A stretch of DNA of 64,000 nt from Paenibacillus sp. 32O-W (GCF_007679495.1 NZ_VEGP01000019.1:24227-88226); one strand, 5' to 3'; counted from the first letter of the stretch, positions 25,150-35,143 are shown. A program made the numbers and translations. The notes: generated by a model from the letters alone, not told the origin.

Positions 25150-27228
25150 TCAATAAATCTGGCGCAGCATGAAATAGAGCAGAGCGGCGGCTTCCTGCCG
25201 AAGCAGAACGTCTTTGGAACGGAACTGGACGGAGCCGTTGGCCGAAACAATTACTTCCGGCCCGAACATCCGGTTGGCCACCAGGCCTTGAACCGCTTCA
25301 CGGGCCCATTCATCCGTTTCATCAGCGAGGATGGCTTCCCCAGGCTGAGTCCCGAACGTCTTCATCAGGTTCCACAGCATGACGGCAGCTTCCTGACGGG
25401 TAACCGGCTTATCCGGCTCGAAGATGCCGGGAGCCGTTCCCCGGACGATTCCCGATTCCAGTGCGGTTTGCAGCAGGGCGGCTTCCGGATGCTGCGCGGC
25501 ATCGGCAAACATCACCGGGACTTTCGATGGCTCCAGCCCGAGTGCAGTTACGATTTGCGAGGCAAACTGGGCTCTTGTCATCGGGATCTCCGGCCCGAAC
25601 GAACCGTCCGGCTCAGGGCGAATGATTTCCAATTCAGCCAGCTCCCGGATATAAGAGGCATAAGGATGATGATCGGGAACATCGATAAATCCGTCCGGTT
25701 CGGCCATTTTCTCCGCCCAGGAAACCGGATTATTGTAGAACAGGTAAAGGATGCTTCCATCTTCCCGTTCTTTGAAGGCAAGAGGCTGCCCGTCTTCATC
25801 TTCAAACAGGAGGGCATCCCGCTGGCGCAATATTTTCGACGTTTTGCCGGACTGAACCTCTAATTGGCCTTCCGGCGTTACGGAAACGCGGCTGACCAGA
25901 AACTTCTGCCGCAAATCCCGGTAAGTTCCCTCAAAACGCAGAAGTTCCTCCCGCGTGGACGTTATATACTCCTTCGGCTCCGATTCCGGAAAATACCGGT
26001 CCATGAAGGCATTGAACCATTCTTTTCTCAATTCGGCCGTCAAAGTGTCATCTTTATTATAGGCAATAAAGGCACCGGTGTTATGCTCGGGAAGCAGCCA
26101 CATCCACGATGAAAATCCCGGGATATTTCCTCCTTTACCAATGACGGAATGCCCATTATGGTGATTGTGGTAAGCCGTTTCGAAGCCATAGCCCATATGC
26201 GGCACCTCGGGATGAATGGCATTATGGATTTGCTGCATCTGTAGTACGCTTTCTTCCTCCAGGACGCGGGCATTATCCAGGGCTCCTCCATTCAATTGCA
26301 TCAGCATAAATCTGGTAATGTCCGAAGCTGTGGCAAACAGGCTGCCCTGCGGCATATCGGTTGGTTTGAGAGTATATAGCGGTACAGGCTGTCCCAAGGA
26401 GCTGTACCCGGTTGCCAGCTTGTCGCGAATGGAGTCTTTAAGCAAGAAGCTGCTGCTGTTCATGTTCAGCGGCTGAAAAATATGTTGATCCACATATTCA
26501 TTGAATGGCATCCCCGATAAGTTCTGTACAATGTATCCTTGCAGCATGGAAGCGAAATTGTCATAAGTAAATGTAGTTCCGGGTTGGCGGACGACGGTAG
26601 GCATGTGCTCTTTAATATAATCTTCCATTGGAGTGAAGAGTCCCAGATCCATATGTATGTCGGTGCGCTTAAGATCGGGAAAATCGAAGCCGGTCGTATG
26701 CGTCAGCAGATGCTTCAGGGTCAATGGAGTTCCTGAAGGATTGTTTAGCTGAATATCCCCCATATAGGTTTGGATATCCGATGTAAGATCGAGCTTGCCT
26801 TGCTCCAGCAGCTGCATGACCGCCGTCGCGGTAAATACTTTGGATACGGAGCCGACTCTAAGGACGGTAGTATCCGGATCCATCGGAATTTTGCGCTCCC
26901 TGTCTGCATAACCGTAGCCTTTGGACAGAATGATCTCTCCGTCTTTGATGACGATCAGTACGGCTCCCGGAATGTCCATCGCCTGCACGTCGTCCCGGGC
27001 AAAGAATTGGTCCGCAAACGATTCAATATCGTCGGCGTTCAGCAAAGCGGTTGTCCCAGCCTCGGCGGAAGGACGGGCTGCTGCCATAGGTCTGCTCTCT
27101 TGCTCCATCTCTTTTTCTTGCGCGGAACCGGGTAAGCCCGTCCCGTAAGCGGCAGGAAGAACAGAAGCGGAAACTGCTAAAGCTGCGGATAAAGCGAGGC
27201 ATTTTTTTCTCCCCCATGTTATTTTCAA
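25150..27228 (-). CDS. Serine hydrolase (beta-lactamase fold) with three SLH domains
   Basis: Secreted penicillin-binding-protein-like hydrolase held on the cell surface. Start TTG at 27228 (GGAGG 9 nt upstream), 692 residues; this start gives a clean signal peptide (KITWGRKKCLALSAALAVSA, cleavage near ALA/AYG). The beta-lactamase class C domain spans about 65-400, with Ser127-x-x-Lys130 (SVSK) and Tyr222-Asp-Asn224 (YDN); the third box is altered (HSVIGKGGN rather than HTG). A linker domain follows, then three SLH repeats (about 515-692: YASYIRELAELEIIRP, EAALLQTALESGIVRG, REAVQGLVANRMF). SLH modules bind pyruvylated wall polymers. Substrate unknown; a D-Ala peptidase or esterase role is likelier than drug resistance. 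Confidence 0.88.
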   Translation of the reverse strand: MKITWGRKKCLALSAALAVSASVLPAAYGTGLPGSAQEKEMEQESRPMAAARPSAEAGTTALLNADDIESFADQFFARDDVQAMDIPGAVLIVIKDGEIILSKGYGYADRERKIPMDPDTTVLRVGSVSKVFTATAVMQLLEQGKLDLTSDIQTYMGDIQLNNPSGTPLTLKHLLTHTTGFDFPDLKRTDIHMDLGLFTPMEDYIKEHMPTVVRQPGTTFTYDNFASMLQGYIVQNLSGMPFNEYVDQHIFQPLNMNSSSFLLKDSIRDKLATGYSSLGQPVPLYTLKPTDMPQGSLFATASDITRFMLMQLNGGALDNARVLEEESVLQMQQIHNAIHPEVPHMGYGFETAYHNHHNGHSVIGKGGNIPGFSSWMWLLPEHNTGAFIAYNKDDTLTAELRKEWFNAFMDRYFPESEPKEYITSTREELLRFEGTYRDLRQKFLVSRVSVTPEGQLEVQSGKTSKILRQRDALLFEDEDGQPLAFKEREDGSILYLFYNNPVSWAEKMAEPDGFIDVPDHHPYASYIRELAELEIIRPEPDGSFGPEIPMTRAQFASQIVTALGLEPSKVPVMFADAAQHPEAALLQTALESGIVRGTAPGIFEPDKPVTRQEAAVMLWNLMKTFGTQPGEAILADETDEWAREAVQGLVANRMFGPEVIVSANGSVQFRSKDVLLRQEAAALLYFMLRQIY

Positions 27229-27422
27229 TCGAATGACCTCCTTATATGATGACGAATCTGAAGATAGTACGCCCAAGGAAAGGATTTCGTTCATTGAACT
27301 CTTGTCAAACGATTATTTCTCTCTCTTTTAACAAAAAGTAAAGGTAAAGCATTGGAAGCTCGGTTCGGGAGATTGTAATTTTTCGGTAATAATTTAAATA
27401 AAGATCGGGGATTTTTCTACAG

Positions 27423-27451
27423 TTGACAAAGGAACCGGTTTGGACTAGGAT
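27423..27451 (+). promoter_or_regulatory. Promoter of the purine permease gene
   Basis: TTGACA (27423-27428), 17-bp spacer, TAGGAT (27446-27451). The start codon is 48 nt further, too close for a purine riboswitch. Confidence 0.7.
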
Positions 27452-27498
27452 ACGGAAGTGTTGTTTTGCATGAGATACGGGAAGGAGCTTTTTTTGAC

Positions 27499-28788
27499 AT
27501 GGAAAGATGGTTCAAGTTAAAGGAAAACGGCACCAATGTCCATACAGAATTGACGGCGGGCGTGACTACGTTCCTGACTATGGTTTATATCGTAGTAGTT
27601 AACCCGGCTATTCTTTCGGGGGCGGGTGTGCCTTTTCAACAGGTGTTTACGGCAACGGTTATTGCCGCCATCATCGGAACACTGACGATGGCCCTGGCAG
27701 CCAACTATCCGATAGCGGTGGCGCCGGGAATGGGAATGAACGTTTATTTCACCTCGGTCGTTGCCTCTCATGGGGTGAGCTACCAGGTGGTCTTCGGTAC
27801 GGTCTTTCTGGCAGGTGTTCTTTTCCTGCTGCTCACTTTCACCAAACTGCGTGAGACACTGATTGCATCGATTCCGTCGCCGCTAAAGTTCGGCATAACT
27901 GCGGGAATCGGACTGTTCATCGCCTTCATCGGTTTAAAATCGTCGGGGATCGTGGTTGCCAACGAATCCACCATGGTAGCCTTTGGCGACCTGCATCAGC
28001 CGGTAACCGTTTTGACTCTCGTCGGGCTATTTCTTACCTTAATTTTAATGGCGCGCAAGGTCCATGGAGCTCTGTTTATCGGCATGGCCGTAACGGCGAT
28101 TATCGGATATATCATGGGAATGATGGAGTTTAAGGGCGTTGTGGCCCTCCCTACGGCACCGGTGTTATTTGATCTGGACATTCCGGGTGTATTCTCCCAC
28201 GGGCTGTACACGGTTGTCTTCGCCTTCTTGCTCGTCACCATCTTCGATACGACGGGAACGATGATCGGTGTCGCTGAGCAGGCAGGATTAATGAAAGGAA
28301 ATACGTTCCCCCGGGCGAAGCAGGCCCTGGTGGCGGACGCTTTGGCTACAACAGCGGGCTCCTTGATGGGAACCACTCCATCCAGCGCCTACGTGGAATC
28401 GACGGCGGGGGTGGCGGCCGGGGGGCGTACCGGGTTGACTTCGGTCGTAGTCGCCGGACTGTTCTTCCTGTCGATCTTTTTCTCGCCGATCATCGAAGGA
28501 ATTTCCTCCCTTCCGGCCATTACGGCGCCCGTGCTTATTATTGTAGGCTGCTTTATGATGGAGGGGCTGGCGCGTATCCAATGGAAACAATTCGATGAAG
28601 CTTTCCCGGCGTTCGCGATCATGATCAGCATGCCTCTCACTTCGAGCATTGCGACGGGAATAGCGATCGGCTTCATTACTTATCCGCTGATGAAGCTGTT
28701 CAGCGGCAAGGGGCGGGAGGTCCATCCGCTATTGTATGCATTAGGTGTCATTTTTGCACTGCAAATGGTCTTTTTCCCAGCACACTAA
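27499..28788 (+). CDS. NCS2-type purine permease (hypoxanthine/guanine, PbuG/PbuO-like)
   Basis: Proton-coupled purine base importer of the AzgA-like branch, with 12-14 membrane helices in 429 residues. Marker blocks: ELTAGVTTFLTMVYIVVVNPAILSGAG near the start, MGMNVYFTS, GITAGIGLFIAFIGLKSSGI, FDTTGTMIGVAEQAG and TPSSAYVESTAGVAAGGRTGLTS. The ATG at 27499 has GGAAGGAG upstream; the frame could be extended to 27466 but without a site. It would feed Xpt-type salvage. No riboswitch is visible. Confidence 0.92.
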   Translation: MERWFKLKENGTNVHTELTAGVTTFLTMVYIVVVNPAILSGAGVPFQQVFTATVIAAIIGTLTMALAANYPIAVAPGMGMNVYFTSVVASHGVSYQVVFGTVFLAGVLFLLLTFTKLRETLIASIPSPLKFGITAGIGLFIAFIGLKSSGIVVANESTMVAFGDLHQPVTVLTLVGLFLTLILMARKVHGALFIGMAVTAIIGYIMGMMEFKGVVALPTAPVLFDLDIPGVFSHGLYTVVFAFLLVTIFDTTGTMIGVAEQAGLMKGNTFPRAKQALVADALATTAGSLMGTTPSSAYVESTAGVAAGGRTGLTSVVVAGLFFLSIFFSPIIEGISSLPAITAPVLIIVGCFMMEGLARIQWKQFDEAFPAFAIMISMPLTSSIATGIAIGFITYPLMKLFSGKGREVHPLLYALGVIFALQMVFFPAH

Positions 28789-28902
28789 CCGGCGGCATTT
28801 ATGGACATAAATTCGTTCCCCCGCACCCTTTCGGTTAAGACCGTTCCATTGATATAATTAAACCATGCGGGGGAGCGTGGCCGTTTTTAACAAACAATTA
28901 GG

Positions 28903-28928
28903 AGCGCTTGTGGAAGCGCTTCTTTTTT
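28903..28928 (+). terminator. Terminator after the purine permease
   Basis: AGCGCTT-GTGG-AAGCGCT followed by TCTTTTTT, 115 nt after the stop. Confidence 0.85.
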
Positions 28929-28975
28929 GCCATCCTGCGGAATAGGTTAGAACAACAATTCTAGGAGGAGATAGA

Positions 28976-30217
28976 GTGATCCATTCAGGGAAATCGGTTA
29001 TCCAGCTCGGCGTGATCGGATTAGGCGGGCGGGGAAGAAGTTTATTGAAAGAATTGTTGGCCATGGATGATGTCTCCGTAACGGCAGTTTGTGACGTTTA
29101 TGACGACAGGCTGCAGATGGGATTGACCATCGCGAAACAAGCGGAAAGTCCCGCGGAGGGCTATAGCGATTATAAAGCCATGCTGGAGCGCGATGACTTG
29201 CAGGGGGTTATCATTGCAACTACATGGAATACTCATGCGGAAATTGCCATTGCCGCGATGAAGGCCGGCAAGTATGCCGGTATCGAAGTTGGAGGAGCAG
29301 CTTCCCTGGAGGAATGCTGGGAGCTTGTACGCACTTCCGAAGAAACCGGCTTGCCCTGTATGCTGCTGGAGAACTGCTGCTACGGCCGTGATGAGCTTGC
29401 CGTGCTGAATATGGTCAAGCAGGGCCTCTTCGGCGAATTGATCCATTGCCAATGCGGGTATCAGCATGATTTGCGGGATGAAGTCGCCATGGGAGAAGAG
29501 AACCGCCATAACCGGTTCCACAATTATTTGCACCGCAACGGTGAGCTGTATCCGATTCACGGCTTGGGCCCGATATCCAAATGTTTGGATATCAACCGGG
29601 GGAATCGTTTGCTTTCCCTGACATCTATGTCCTCCAAGGCACGCGGCATCCGCCATTGGGTCAACGAGAATCTGGGCGAGGAGCATCCTCTGGCCAAGCT
29701 GGAGTTTGCCCAGGGCGATATCGTGACGACGATGATCAAGTGCGCACGGGGAGAGACGATACAGCTCATCCATGATACTACCCTGCCGCGTCCCTATTCA
29801 CGGGCCGGTAGAGTGCAGGGAACGAAAGGCATATGGATGGAGGATAATAATTCCATACATATAGAGGGCCGCAGTCCGGCTCATCGATGGGAATCGTTCG
29901 ATTCGTATCGGGAGCAGTATGAGCATCCAATCTGGAAGCATTATTTGAAGGATGGAGTCCGGGAAGGGCATGGCGGCATCGATTATTTGGTCCTACGGGC
30001 TTTCGCGGAAAGCATCAAGCATGGAACGGATACGCCGATCGATGTATACGATACGGCGGTCTGGATGGCGATTACCGTTCTTTCGGAGCAGTCTATCCAA
30101 CTGGGAAGCGCCCCGATGAACATTCCCGATTTTACCAAGGGAAAATGGATTAAGCGGTCCCCCGGACCGGACAGCCGTTATACTCTGGAGAAGGTCGATA
30201 ATACTTTATTCGGGTAA
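28976..30217 (+). CDS. Gfo/Idh/MocA family protein, GH109-like
   Basis: 413 residues from a GTG with AGGAGGAG upstream. The N-terminal Rossmann domain starts GVIGLGGRGRSLL and ends near residue 140. The C-terminal half keeps the GH109 alpha-N-acetylgalactosaminidase pattern: ENCCYGRDELAVLNMVKQGLFGE, a Tyr-x-His (GYQHDLR) and NGELYPIHGLGPISK. GH109 enzymes use NAD+ tightly bound as a cofactor for glycoside hydrolysis. It has no signal peptide, so it probably acts in the cytoplasm. Monocistronic. A simple sugar dehydrogenase remains possible, but the YPIHGLGP block points to GH109. Confidence 0.8.
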   Translation: MIHSGKSVIQLGVIGLGGRGRSLLKELLAMDDVSVTAVCDVYDDRLQMGLTIAKQAESPAEGYSDYKAMLERDDLQGVIIATTWNTHAEIAIAAMKAGKYAGIEVGGAASLEECWELVRTSEETGLPCMLLENCCYGRDELAVLNMVKQGLFGELIHCQCGYQHDLRDEVAMGEENRHNRFHNYLHRNGELYPIHGLGPISKCLDINRGNRLLSLTSMSSKARGIRHWVNENLGEEHPLAKLEFAQGDIVTTMIKCARGETIQLIHDTTLPRPYSRAGRVQGTKGIWMEDNNSIHIEGRSPAHRWESFDSYREQYEHPIWKHYLKDGVREGHGGIDYLVLRAFAESIKHGTDTPIDVYDTAVWMAITVLSEQSIQLGSAPMNIPDFTKGKWIKRSPGPDSRYTLEKVDNTLFG

Positions 30218-30350
30218 CGTTCACCTCTTGGTTATCGAGTAGCAGATATGGAATAACTTCATCAACATGTCCGCCCCGGTTTCGCCGCAAACTAATAGCG
30301 TTCAGTCAATGAACATGCGAACCATAATCCCATATCAGGCGGTGAAAAAG

Positions 30351-30542
30351 ATGCAGTGGATGATGTCCTGGTTCAGAGGCCGAAATCGGCGGAATGCCGT
30401 TAAATGGCGCAGACCGTGGATGATGTCGGCATTGGCGCTTGCAGTGGGGGCGACAGCCGTCGGTTTAGCCAGAGGCCGAGGGGCCAATGTTGTTCAGCGA
30501 GTCCTTCAGCCATTCAGAAACAGAAGAATCGCCGGACAATGA
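30351..30542 (+). CDS. Small basic membrane protein
   Basis: 63 residues from the ATG at 30351 (AGGCGGTGA 6-7 nt upstream; the frame opens further upstream without a site). A basic N-terminus (SWFRGRNRRNAVKWRR), one membrane helix (MMSALALAVGATAVGLA) and a basic tail. It resembles the short DUF3918/YrzQ-type proteins of Bacillales, with moderate confidence. A strong terminator follows. Confidence 0.65.
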   Translation: MQWMMSWFRGRNRRNAVKWRRPWMMSALALAVGATAVGLARGRGANVVQRVLQPFRNRRIAGQ

Positions 30543-30546
30543 CAGC

Positions 30547-30586
30547 CTTCAAACCTCAGCTAACGGCTGAGGTTTGAAGCTTTATT
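30547..30586. terminator. Bidirectional terminator
   Basis: CTTCAAACCTCAGC pairs perfectly with GCTGAGGTTTGAAG and is followed by CTTTATT. It is shared by the convergent gene ending at 30592. Confidence 0.88.
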
Positions 30587-30591
30587 CGTGA

Positions 30592-32178
30592 TTAATCGTT
30601 TTTTACATTTAATAACTGGAGAAGCCATGGTTTCATGTCTACTAATCGCAGAGAATGTGGCAGCAAATCGGTTCCCGTTACGATAAGCGGGACCAGGGAA
30701 TCGTCTTTATGCAGTGAGCCATGTCCTCCTCCGCCTACATGAGTGGGAGAGCCATCTCCGATGAATTCATATCCGGGTTTCGCAGTAATGACCAGATATC
30801 GGCCCTCGTGGGAATTTAACGAGCTGTACAGCCTTTGGAGTGCATCAGGATAGGAGCCGTATTGGATTTTATTGTCCCCTTCGCTTACCGTAATATCCAG
30901 CAGATCATGATCACCTTGGAGAGACCATTTCTGATTGTAGGTATCCACGTAAGTTCCGTTAACGTTGTAATGCAAGGTTTTCTCGCTGCCTCCCGCCCGA
31001 ACCCTGACCCCGTCATTTTCTTTCCACGCGATTACATCCATTCTGTCATCCTGACGCAATTGTTCGGCTACGTCTTCGAAGCTCAGATCGGGCGTTAACA
31101 AATAGACGTAGGCCATCCGTTCATTCACACAGAGGACCATCTGATCTTGACCGGCAGCAGGTGGATTCTGATCGGCAATCCGGTACGCTCCGAGCCTCTC
31201 CTTGAGAGGAATGACGGATTTATTGCGGTCGGCGCCGATCACCGCTTGTCCGCTGTCTCCCATCACTATCCATATCGCTTGCTTAAGCGATTCTTCCCAA
31301 GATCCGTATGCATTCAAAATTTCCTGAAGCTGTTGATCCATCTCTCTAATCCCTTTCAGCGTTTCCGGTCCTTTCCGATGGACGATCAAGTCGTTATCCG
31401 GGAAGTAAACTACATTTAAATCCGTCAGCCGGTTTTCCTTAATCATCATTTTCAGCTCTTCAGCCGAAAATTTGTTATTGATGCCGTAGCTTTGCCATAC
31501 AAACGTATTCCACTGATTAGCCGGATTATGCTGTGACAATACGCCAAGAGAAAGTAGCTTGGGACCTTGGGTTTCTAATTCAGAGGGTAAAGGAGATAGG
31601 GATGCGACCGATTCCGGCAGGACAAGCTTATGCTTTGTATTTCCTCTATAAATCAATGCATTTATGGATGCCGATTCTTTCCCGTGGTCTGCCAACTGTT
31701 CATGAATCGTCCGGATGTCCGGGTTTAAATGTCTATTGTTCAAATGAAGGAGACTGTCTGTAAGAACCTGATTGGGCCCTTGCTTGATAACTTCCCGCAG
31801 ACCGGTGCCGTAATTAATGACCCGCTGCTCGCCGGCATTGAACCAAACGAGACCGGGAATACGATGCTGATCGGGATGGGTTCCGGTTAATAAAGTGCTG
31901 TCGACCGTTACCGACATGGTAGGAAAAGAGCTCACCACATCGGGATAGTAACGTCCATGGGTGATTAGAAATTCGAAAGCAGGAGCCTGCCCGTTCCGGA
32001 TCGCCTCCTGTAGGGGCTTATCCATGATGGAATCCGCCATAAGCAAAATAACGGGCTTCGATGATGGAGTCCGCTCCGATTGAGTGTGCAGCTGGTGCAT
32101 GTTCGGCGGCCTTGTCTGACAACCGGCCAACAACGCTGCATTGATTAATAAAATCAGAATGATTTTTTTCATGAACAT
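30592..32178 (-). CDS. Alkaline-phosphatase-superfamily lipoprotein (phosphodiesterase type)
   Basis: 528 residues with a lipoprotein signal (KKIILILLINAALLAGC, lipobox LAGC), so anchored outside the membrane. The fold of type I phosphodiesterase/nucleotide pyrophosphatase is suggested by VILLMADSIMDKP (first metal Asp), the SFPTMSVTVDSTLLTGTHPDQH block with the nucleophile Thr/Ser, VVYFPDNDLIVHRKGPE (Asp/His ligands), IVMGDSGQ and the C-terminal THVGGGGHGSLHKDD (His ligands). AAAGGA precedes the ATG. Substrate unknown, probably a phosphodiester or lipid head group. Confidence 0.82.
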   Translation of the reverse strand: MFMKKIILILLINAALLAGCQTRPPNMHQLHTQSERTPSSKPVILLMADSIMDKPLQEAIRNGQAPAFEFLITHGRYYPDVVSSFPTMSVTVDSTLLTGTHPDQHRIPGLVWFNAGEQRVINYGTGLREVIKQGPNQVLTDSLLHLNNRHLNPDIRTIHEQLADHGKESASINALIYRGNTKHKLVLPESVASLSPLPSELETQGPKLLSLGVLSQHNPANQWNTFVWQSYGINNKFSAEELKMMIKENRLTDLNVVYFPDNDLIVHRKGPETLKGIREMDQQLQEILNAYGSWEESLKQAIWIVMGDSGQAVIGADRNKSVIPLKERLGAYRIADQNPPAAGQDQMVLCVNERMAYVYLLTPDLSFEDVAEQLRQDDRMDVIAWKENDGVRVRAGGSEKTLHYNVNGTYVDTYNQKWSLQGDHDLLDITVSEGDNKIQYGSYPDALQRLYSSLNSHEGRYLVITAKPGYEFIGDGSPTHVGGGGHGSLHKDDSLVPLIVTGTDLLPHSLRLVDMKPWLLQLLNVKND

Positions 32179-32583
32179 ATATATCCTTTCGCTTGGCGTT
32201 AGTACAAAGGATCCCTATCGGCATGAAAAGCTAGAAGCTTTTTCTTATCACATTAGAAAGTTCATGTTCATTAAAGCATTAAAATGGAACAACTTTCTAA
32301 TTGGCATAAAAAGCTACCTTTAAAACCGGGTTATTCGTCTTCGAAAAGGCTCCGTTAGGAGCTTTTTCTTAATATGGCCTGCCAGTCTGAAATTCATTAG
32401 TGATACACAAAAAAACGCCCTTACGGCATTAAGGCTTCCCCGCGATTACGCAGCAATCATTAGAAAAACTAATGCTCAGAATAGCATATCGGTATTTCAC
32501 ATTTTGCTTTCCCCGCTTTATATTGAATAGCGTAAGGAATAAGCATGTTCAAATAATGACAAGCAGCAGAGGTGGGAGAAAGT
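32179..32583. other. Intergenic region with several hairpins
   Basis: No gene. GAAAAGCT-AGA-AGCTTTTTC lies at about 32224-32243. An 11-bp perfect stem ATTAGAAAGTT/AACTTTCTAAT lies at 32252-32301. AAAAGGCTCC-GTTA-GGAGCTTTTTCTT, which looks like a terminator on the + strand, lies near 32342-32370. The last 100 nt should hold the promoter of the YeiH gene. Confidence 0.5.
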
Positions 32584-33618
32584 ATGGGGGAACCGTTAAC
32601 TCGACAAAATAAAAAAAGACAAACCGCCGGTTTTGCGCTCGGCATCGGACTAACGCTGATTATTGCACTCGTCGCCAAATATTTGGCCGGGTTTCCTTTC
32701 CTCAGTATCATGGGGCAGCTTGTCATCGCCATCTTGATCGGGATTTTTTGGAGGGCGACGATAGGGGTGCCGGACAGGCTCATAGCCGGTACCAACTTTT
32801 CTAGCAAAAAACTGCTTCGCCTCGGGATCATTTTGCTGGGGATGCGGCTTAATTTAATGGATATCGTGCATGCCGGCCCCAAAGTATTCCTGATGGCGAT
32901 CATTGTCATCTGCTTTGCGCTAACGGTCGTATACGGGCTGGCCCGTTTGTTCAAAGTGGAGAAACGGCTAGGCATACTGACGGCTTGCGGTACCGCCATC
33001 TGCGGTGCGGCGGCCGTGGTGGCCATTGCTCCGCAAATTAAAGCAAAGGACGAGGAAACGGCCATAGGAGCAGCCATGGTCGCGATTCTGGGGACGCTTT
33101 TTACATTAATTTATACATTCTTGTATCCGGTTATCGGGTTATCGGATTTGGGGTACGGTATTTTCTCAGGGGGAACCTTGCATGAAATAGCTCACGTCAT
33201 TGCCGCATCCGATCCGGTAGGCAGCGAAGCCGTAGATATGGCTGTAATTGTCAAACTGACGAGGGTTGCTTTGTTAGTCCCGGTAGCCATTCTAATCGGG
33301 ATATGGGCCAGCCGGTCGGAACGTAGTGAAGGCAGGAGCGGAACCTCCTGGAAGTCCATTCCCATTCCGTGGTTTATAGTGGGCTTCCTGATCGTCAGCG
33401 GAATTAATTCTCTCAACATCGTATCGTCGGATGTAGCCGGCGTAATAGTGACGGTGGCCTACATGTTGATCGCCATGGCGATGGCCGGTCTAGGGTTAAA
33501 TGTGGATCTGGTTACGTTCCGGCGTCTCGGTATGAAGTCGTTCGCTGCCGGTCTTATCGGTTCGGTCCTGCTGTCGGCATTGGGTTTTGGTCTCGTTCAT
33601 CTTCTGAATTTGACCTAA
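32584..33618 (+). CDS. YeiH family putative sulfate exporter (UPF0324)
   Basis: 344 residues, about ten membrane helices. Family blocks: GIFWRATIGVPDRLIAGTNFSSKKLLRLGIILLGMRLN, TACGTAICGAAAVVAIAP, GTLHEIAHVIAA and MAMAGLGLNVDL. The ATG at 32584 has GAGGTGGGAG upstream. The family is annotated as putative sulfate exporter, but transport is weakly proven. No LysR regulator is adjacent, unlike in enterobacteria. Confidence 0.88.
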   Translation: MGEPLTRQNKKRQTAGFALGIGLTLIIALVAKYLAGFPFLSIMGQLVIAILIGIFWRATIGVPDRLIAGTNFSSKKLLRLGIILLGMRLNLMDIVHAGPKVFLMAIIVICFALTVVYGLARLFKVEKRLGILTACGTAICGAAAVVAIAPQIKAKDEETAIGAAMVAILGTLFTLIYTFLYPVIGLSDLGYGIFSGGTLHEIAHVIAASDPVGSEAVDMAVIVKLTRVALLVPVAILIGIWASRSERSEGRSGTSWKSIPIPWFIVGFLIVSGINSLNIVSSDVAGVIVTVAYMLIAMAMAGLGLNVDLVTFRRLGMKSFAAGLIGSVLLSALGFGLVHLLNLT

Positions 33619-33755
33619 GGGCAAGCGGATTGGTTAAAATTGGTGAAGAAGTCCCAATAAACCGCGCGCGACTCCCCAGCACGCGGTTTTGGCGTCGCAT
33701 GACGGTAGTCGAGCACATGCCGCCCCTTCACATTCTCTTCGTCCAGCATGAGTCG

Positions 33756-33788
33756 ACCAGACTGCGGTTTCGCGGTCTGGTGTTTTTT
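33756..33788 (+). terminator. Terminator downstream of the YeiH gene
   Basis: ACCAGACTGCG pairs with CGCGGTCTGGT and is followed by GTTTTTTTG. It lies 138 nt after the yeiH stop; nothing else codes in between. Confidence 0.8.
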
Positions 33789-34147
33789 TGTGCATGAAAA
33801 TAACTTCCCGTTTCTGTAAACCCCAAAGTAGCATTTATTGTGCACTAGTCGTTAAATGCGATTCCGTCTTGTGCAGAATTTCGTGTGCAGGTTTCCATTT
33901 TCTCTCCCTTTTGACTAGTATCCCTTTGACTCAGGAAGCTCGTATACGCCATGAATTTGGAAAATAGGATTCCATACTGGATAGGCAAGGAATAAGGTTA
34001 GAAGGAATGGAATGGGTTTAGATTCTATTTGGCCCCAGTCGTCAAAGGATGGGTCTATTTTTAGTTGTAGTTGCTCTGCAAAAGTGAATGAGGGCTGGAT
34101 AAATTCTTATGGTGGAGAGAGAGAGAAAATTTTGAAGCGATAGGTTC

Positions 34148-34410
34148 CTGATTGAAGGGGATAGCAGTCGAAGGCCTGTTGAAGCAATGTTGGTTTCTGA
34201 TTGAAGGGGATAGTGGTCGAAGGGTCTACTGAAGCACTGTTGGTTTCTGATTGAAGGGGATAGTGGTCGAAGGTCCATTGAAGCACTGTTGGTTTCTGAT
34301 TGAAGGGGATAGTGGTCGAAGGCCCATTGAAGCACTGTTGGTTTCTGATTGAAGGGGATAGCAGTCGAAGGCCCGATGAAGCAATGTGGGTTTTCTGATT
34401 AGAGGGGAAC
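34148..34410. repeat. Tandem 49/50-bp repeats, five units
   Basis: CTGATTGAAGGGGATAG recurs at 34148, 34197, 34247, 34296, 34345 and (diverged) 34395, giving five units alternating 49 and 50 bp. Each unit contains GGTCGAAGG (or CAGTCGAAGG) and TTGAAGCACTGTTGGTTT. The unit length is not a multiple of three, so an open frame here is not a real gene. Confidence 0.9.
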
Positions 34411-35140
34411 TGAATTACACCAAACGAACAACGGGGGGCTGTCGATTTAATGTAGAATAGGTAACAGGATGATTGTACAAGTGAAAAGCGAATTGGTGCA
34501 GCATCAATGAAACTGGCAATGGATAACAGCGAAAATGTAACGGACCTGAGAGACTCTATTTCGTCAAATTAGGCGGTTTTTTTAGAATAAACATTCCTGT
34601 ATACGCTAAGATACGGTCTTTGAAAAAAACAGGAGCGCCTCGCCTACTTTCGCGTGCGTTTCTTGGGAATAAGGTCGTCTCAGTCCGTTAAAGTTACCGA
34701 AAGGCCCTTACGAAGCGATTAAGGTCTCTTGGGTCCGTTATAACCAAACCGTGCAGGTTTCCCACATGATCTTAGTTGCACACCATTAATCGGCAGTCTC
34801 ATCGGAATCGTTATTTGCGGCAAAAAGGGCGTTTTTCCCGTGTTACGGATTGAGAAGGCGTTATTTAGTAATCAACGTATCCCATCGCGTTCAATAACGG
34901 CTGGCGTGTTCGTTGGCAAGGCTAAAAGGAGAAAATCGGCCCAATAACGACAGAGATGTCTGTTACACCACCTTCGATGTCCGTTATACCTACCTTCTCA
35001 ACATCTCCTACCTATTATGAAGAAGCAGGTCAACTAACTGAATTAATTTCACGGATGGAATAATTAACCGATCTGCTGCTGGAATCCACCATAATCTCTG
35101 CCCACCTTCCTTAAATATCCTTTATGGAACCTTTACATTA
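34411..35140. other. Gene-free region with a dispersed TAACGGAC/GTCCGTTA motif
   Basis: No coding frame with a binding site. TAACGGAC or its complement recurs at about 34538, 34682, 34732, 34892 (TAACGG), 34942 (TAACGA) and 34979, with 50-bp spacings between 34682/34732 and 34892/34942. Otherwise nothing recognisable. Confidence 0.5.
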
Positions 35141-35143
35141 TTA

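Noticed and set aside
25150..27228. Calling the SLH hydrolase a resistance beta-lactamase
   Set aside because: It lacks the usual third motif and has surface-anchoring SLH domains; such proteins are usually peptidases or esterases.
32469..33077. 202-codon frame antisense to the YeiH gene
   Set aside because: The Met/Ser-rich composition is a mirror of membrane-protein codons; no binding site.
33615..33845. 76-codon minus-strand frame after yeiH
   Set aside because: It covers a terminator hairpin, has no binding site and no recognisable family.
34042..34335. 97-codon frame over the 49/50-bp repeats
   Set aside because: Unit length is not a multiple of three, so the same repeat is read in changing frames; no start signals.
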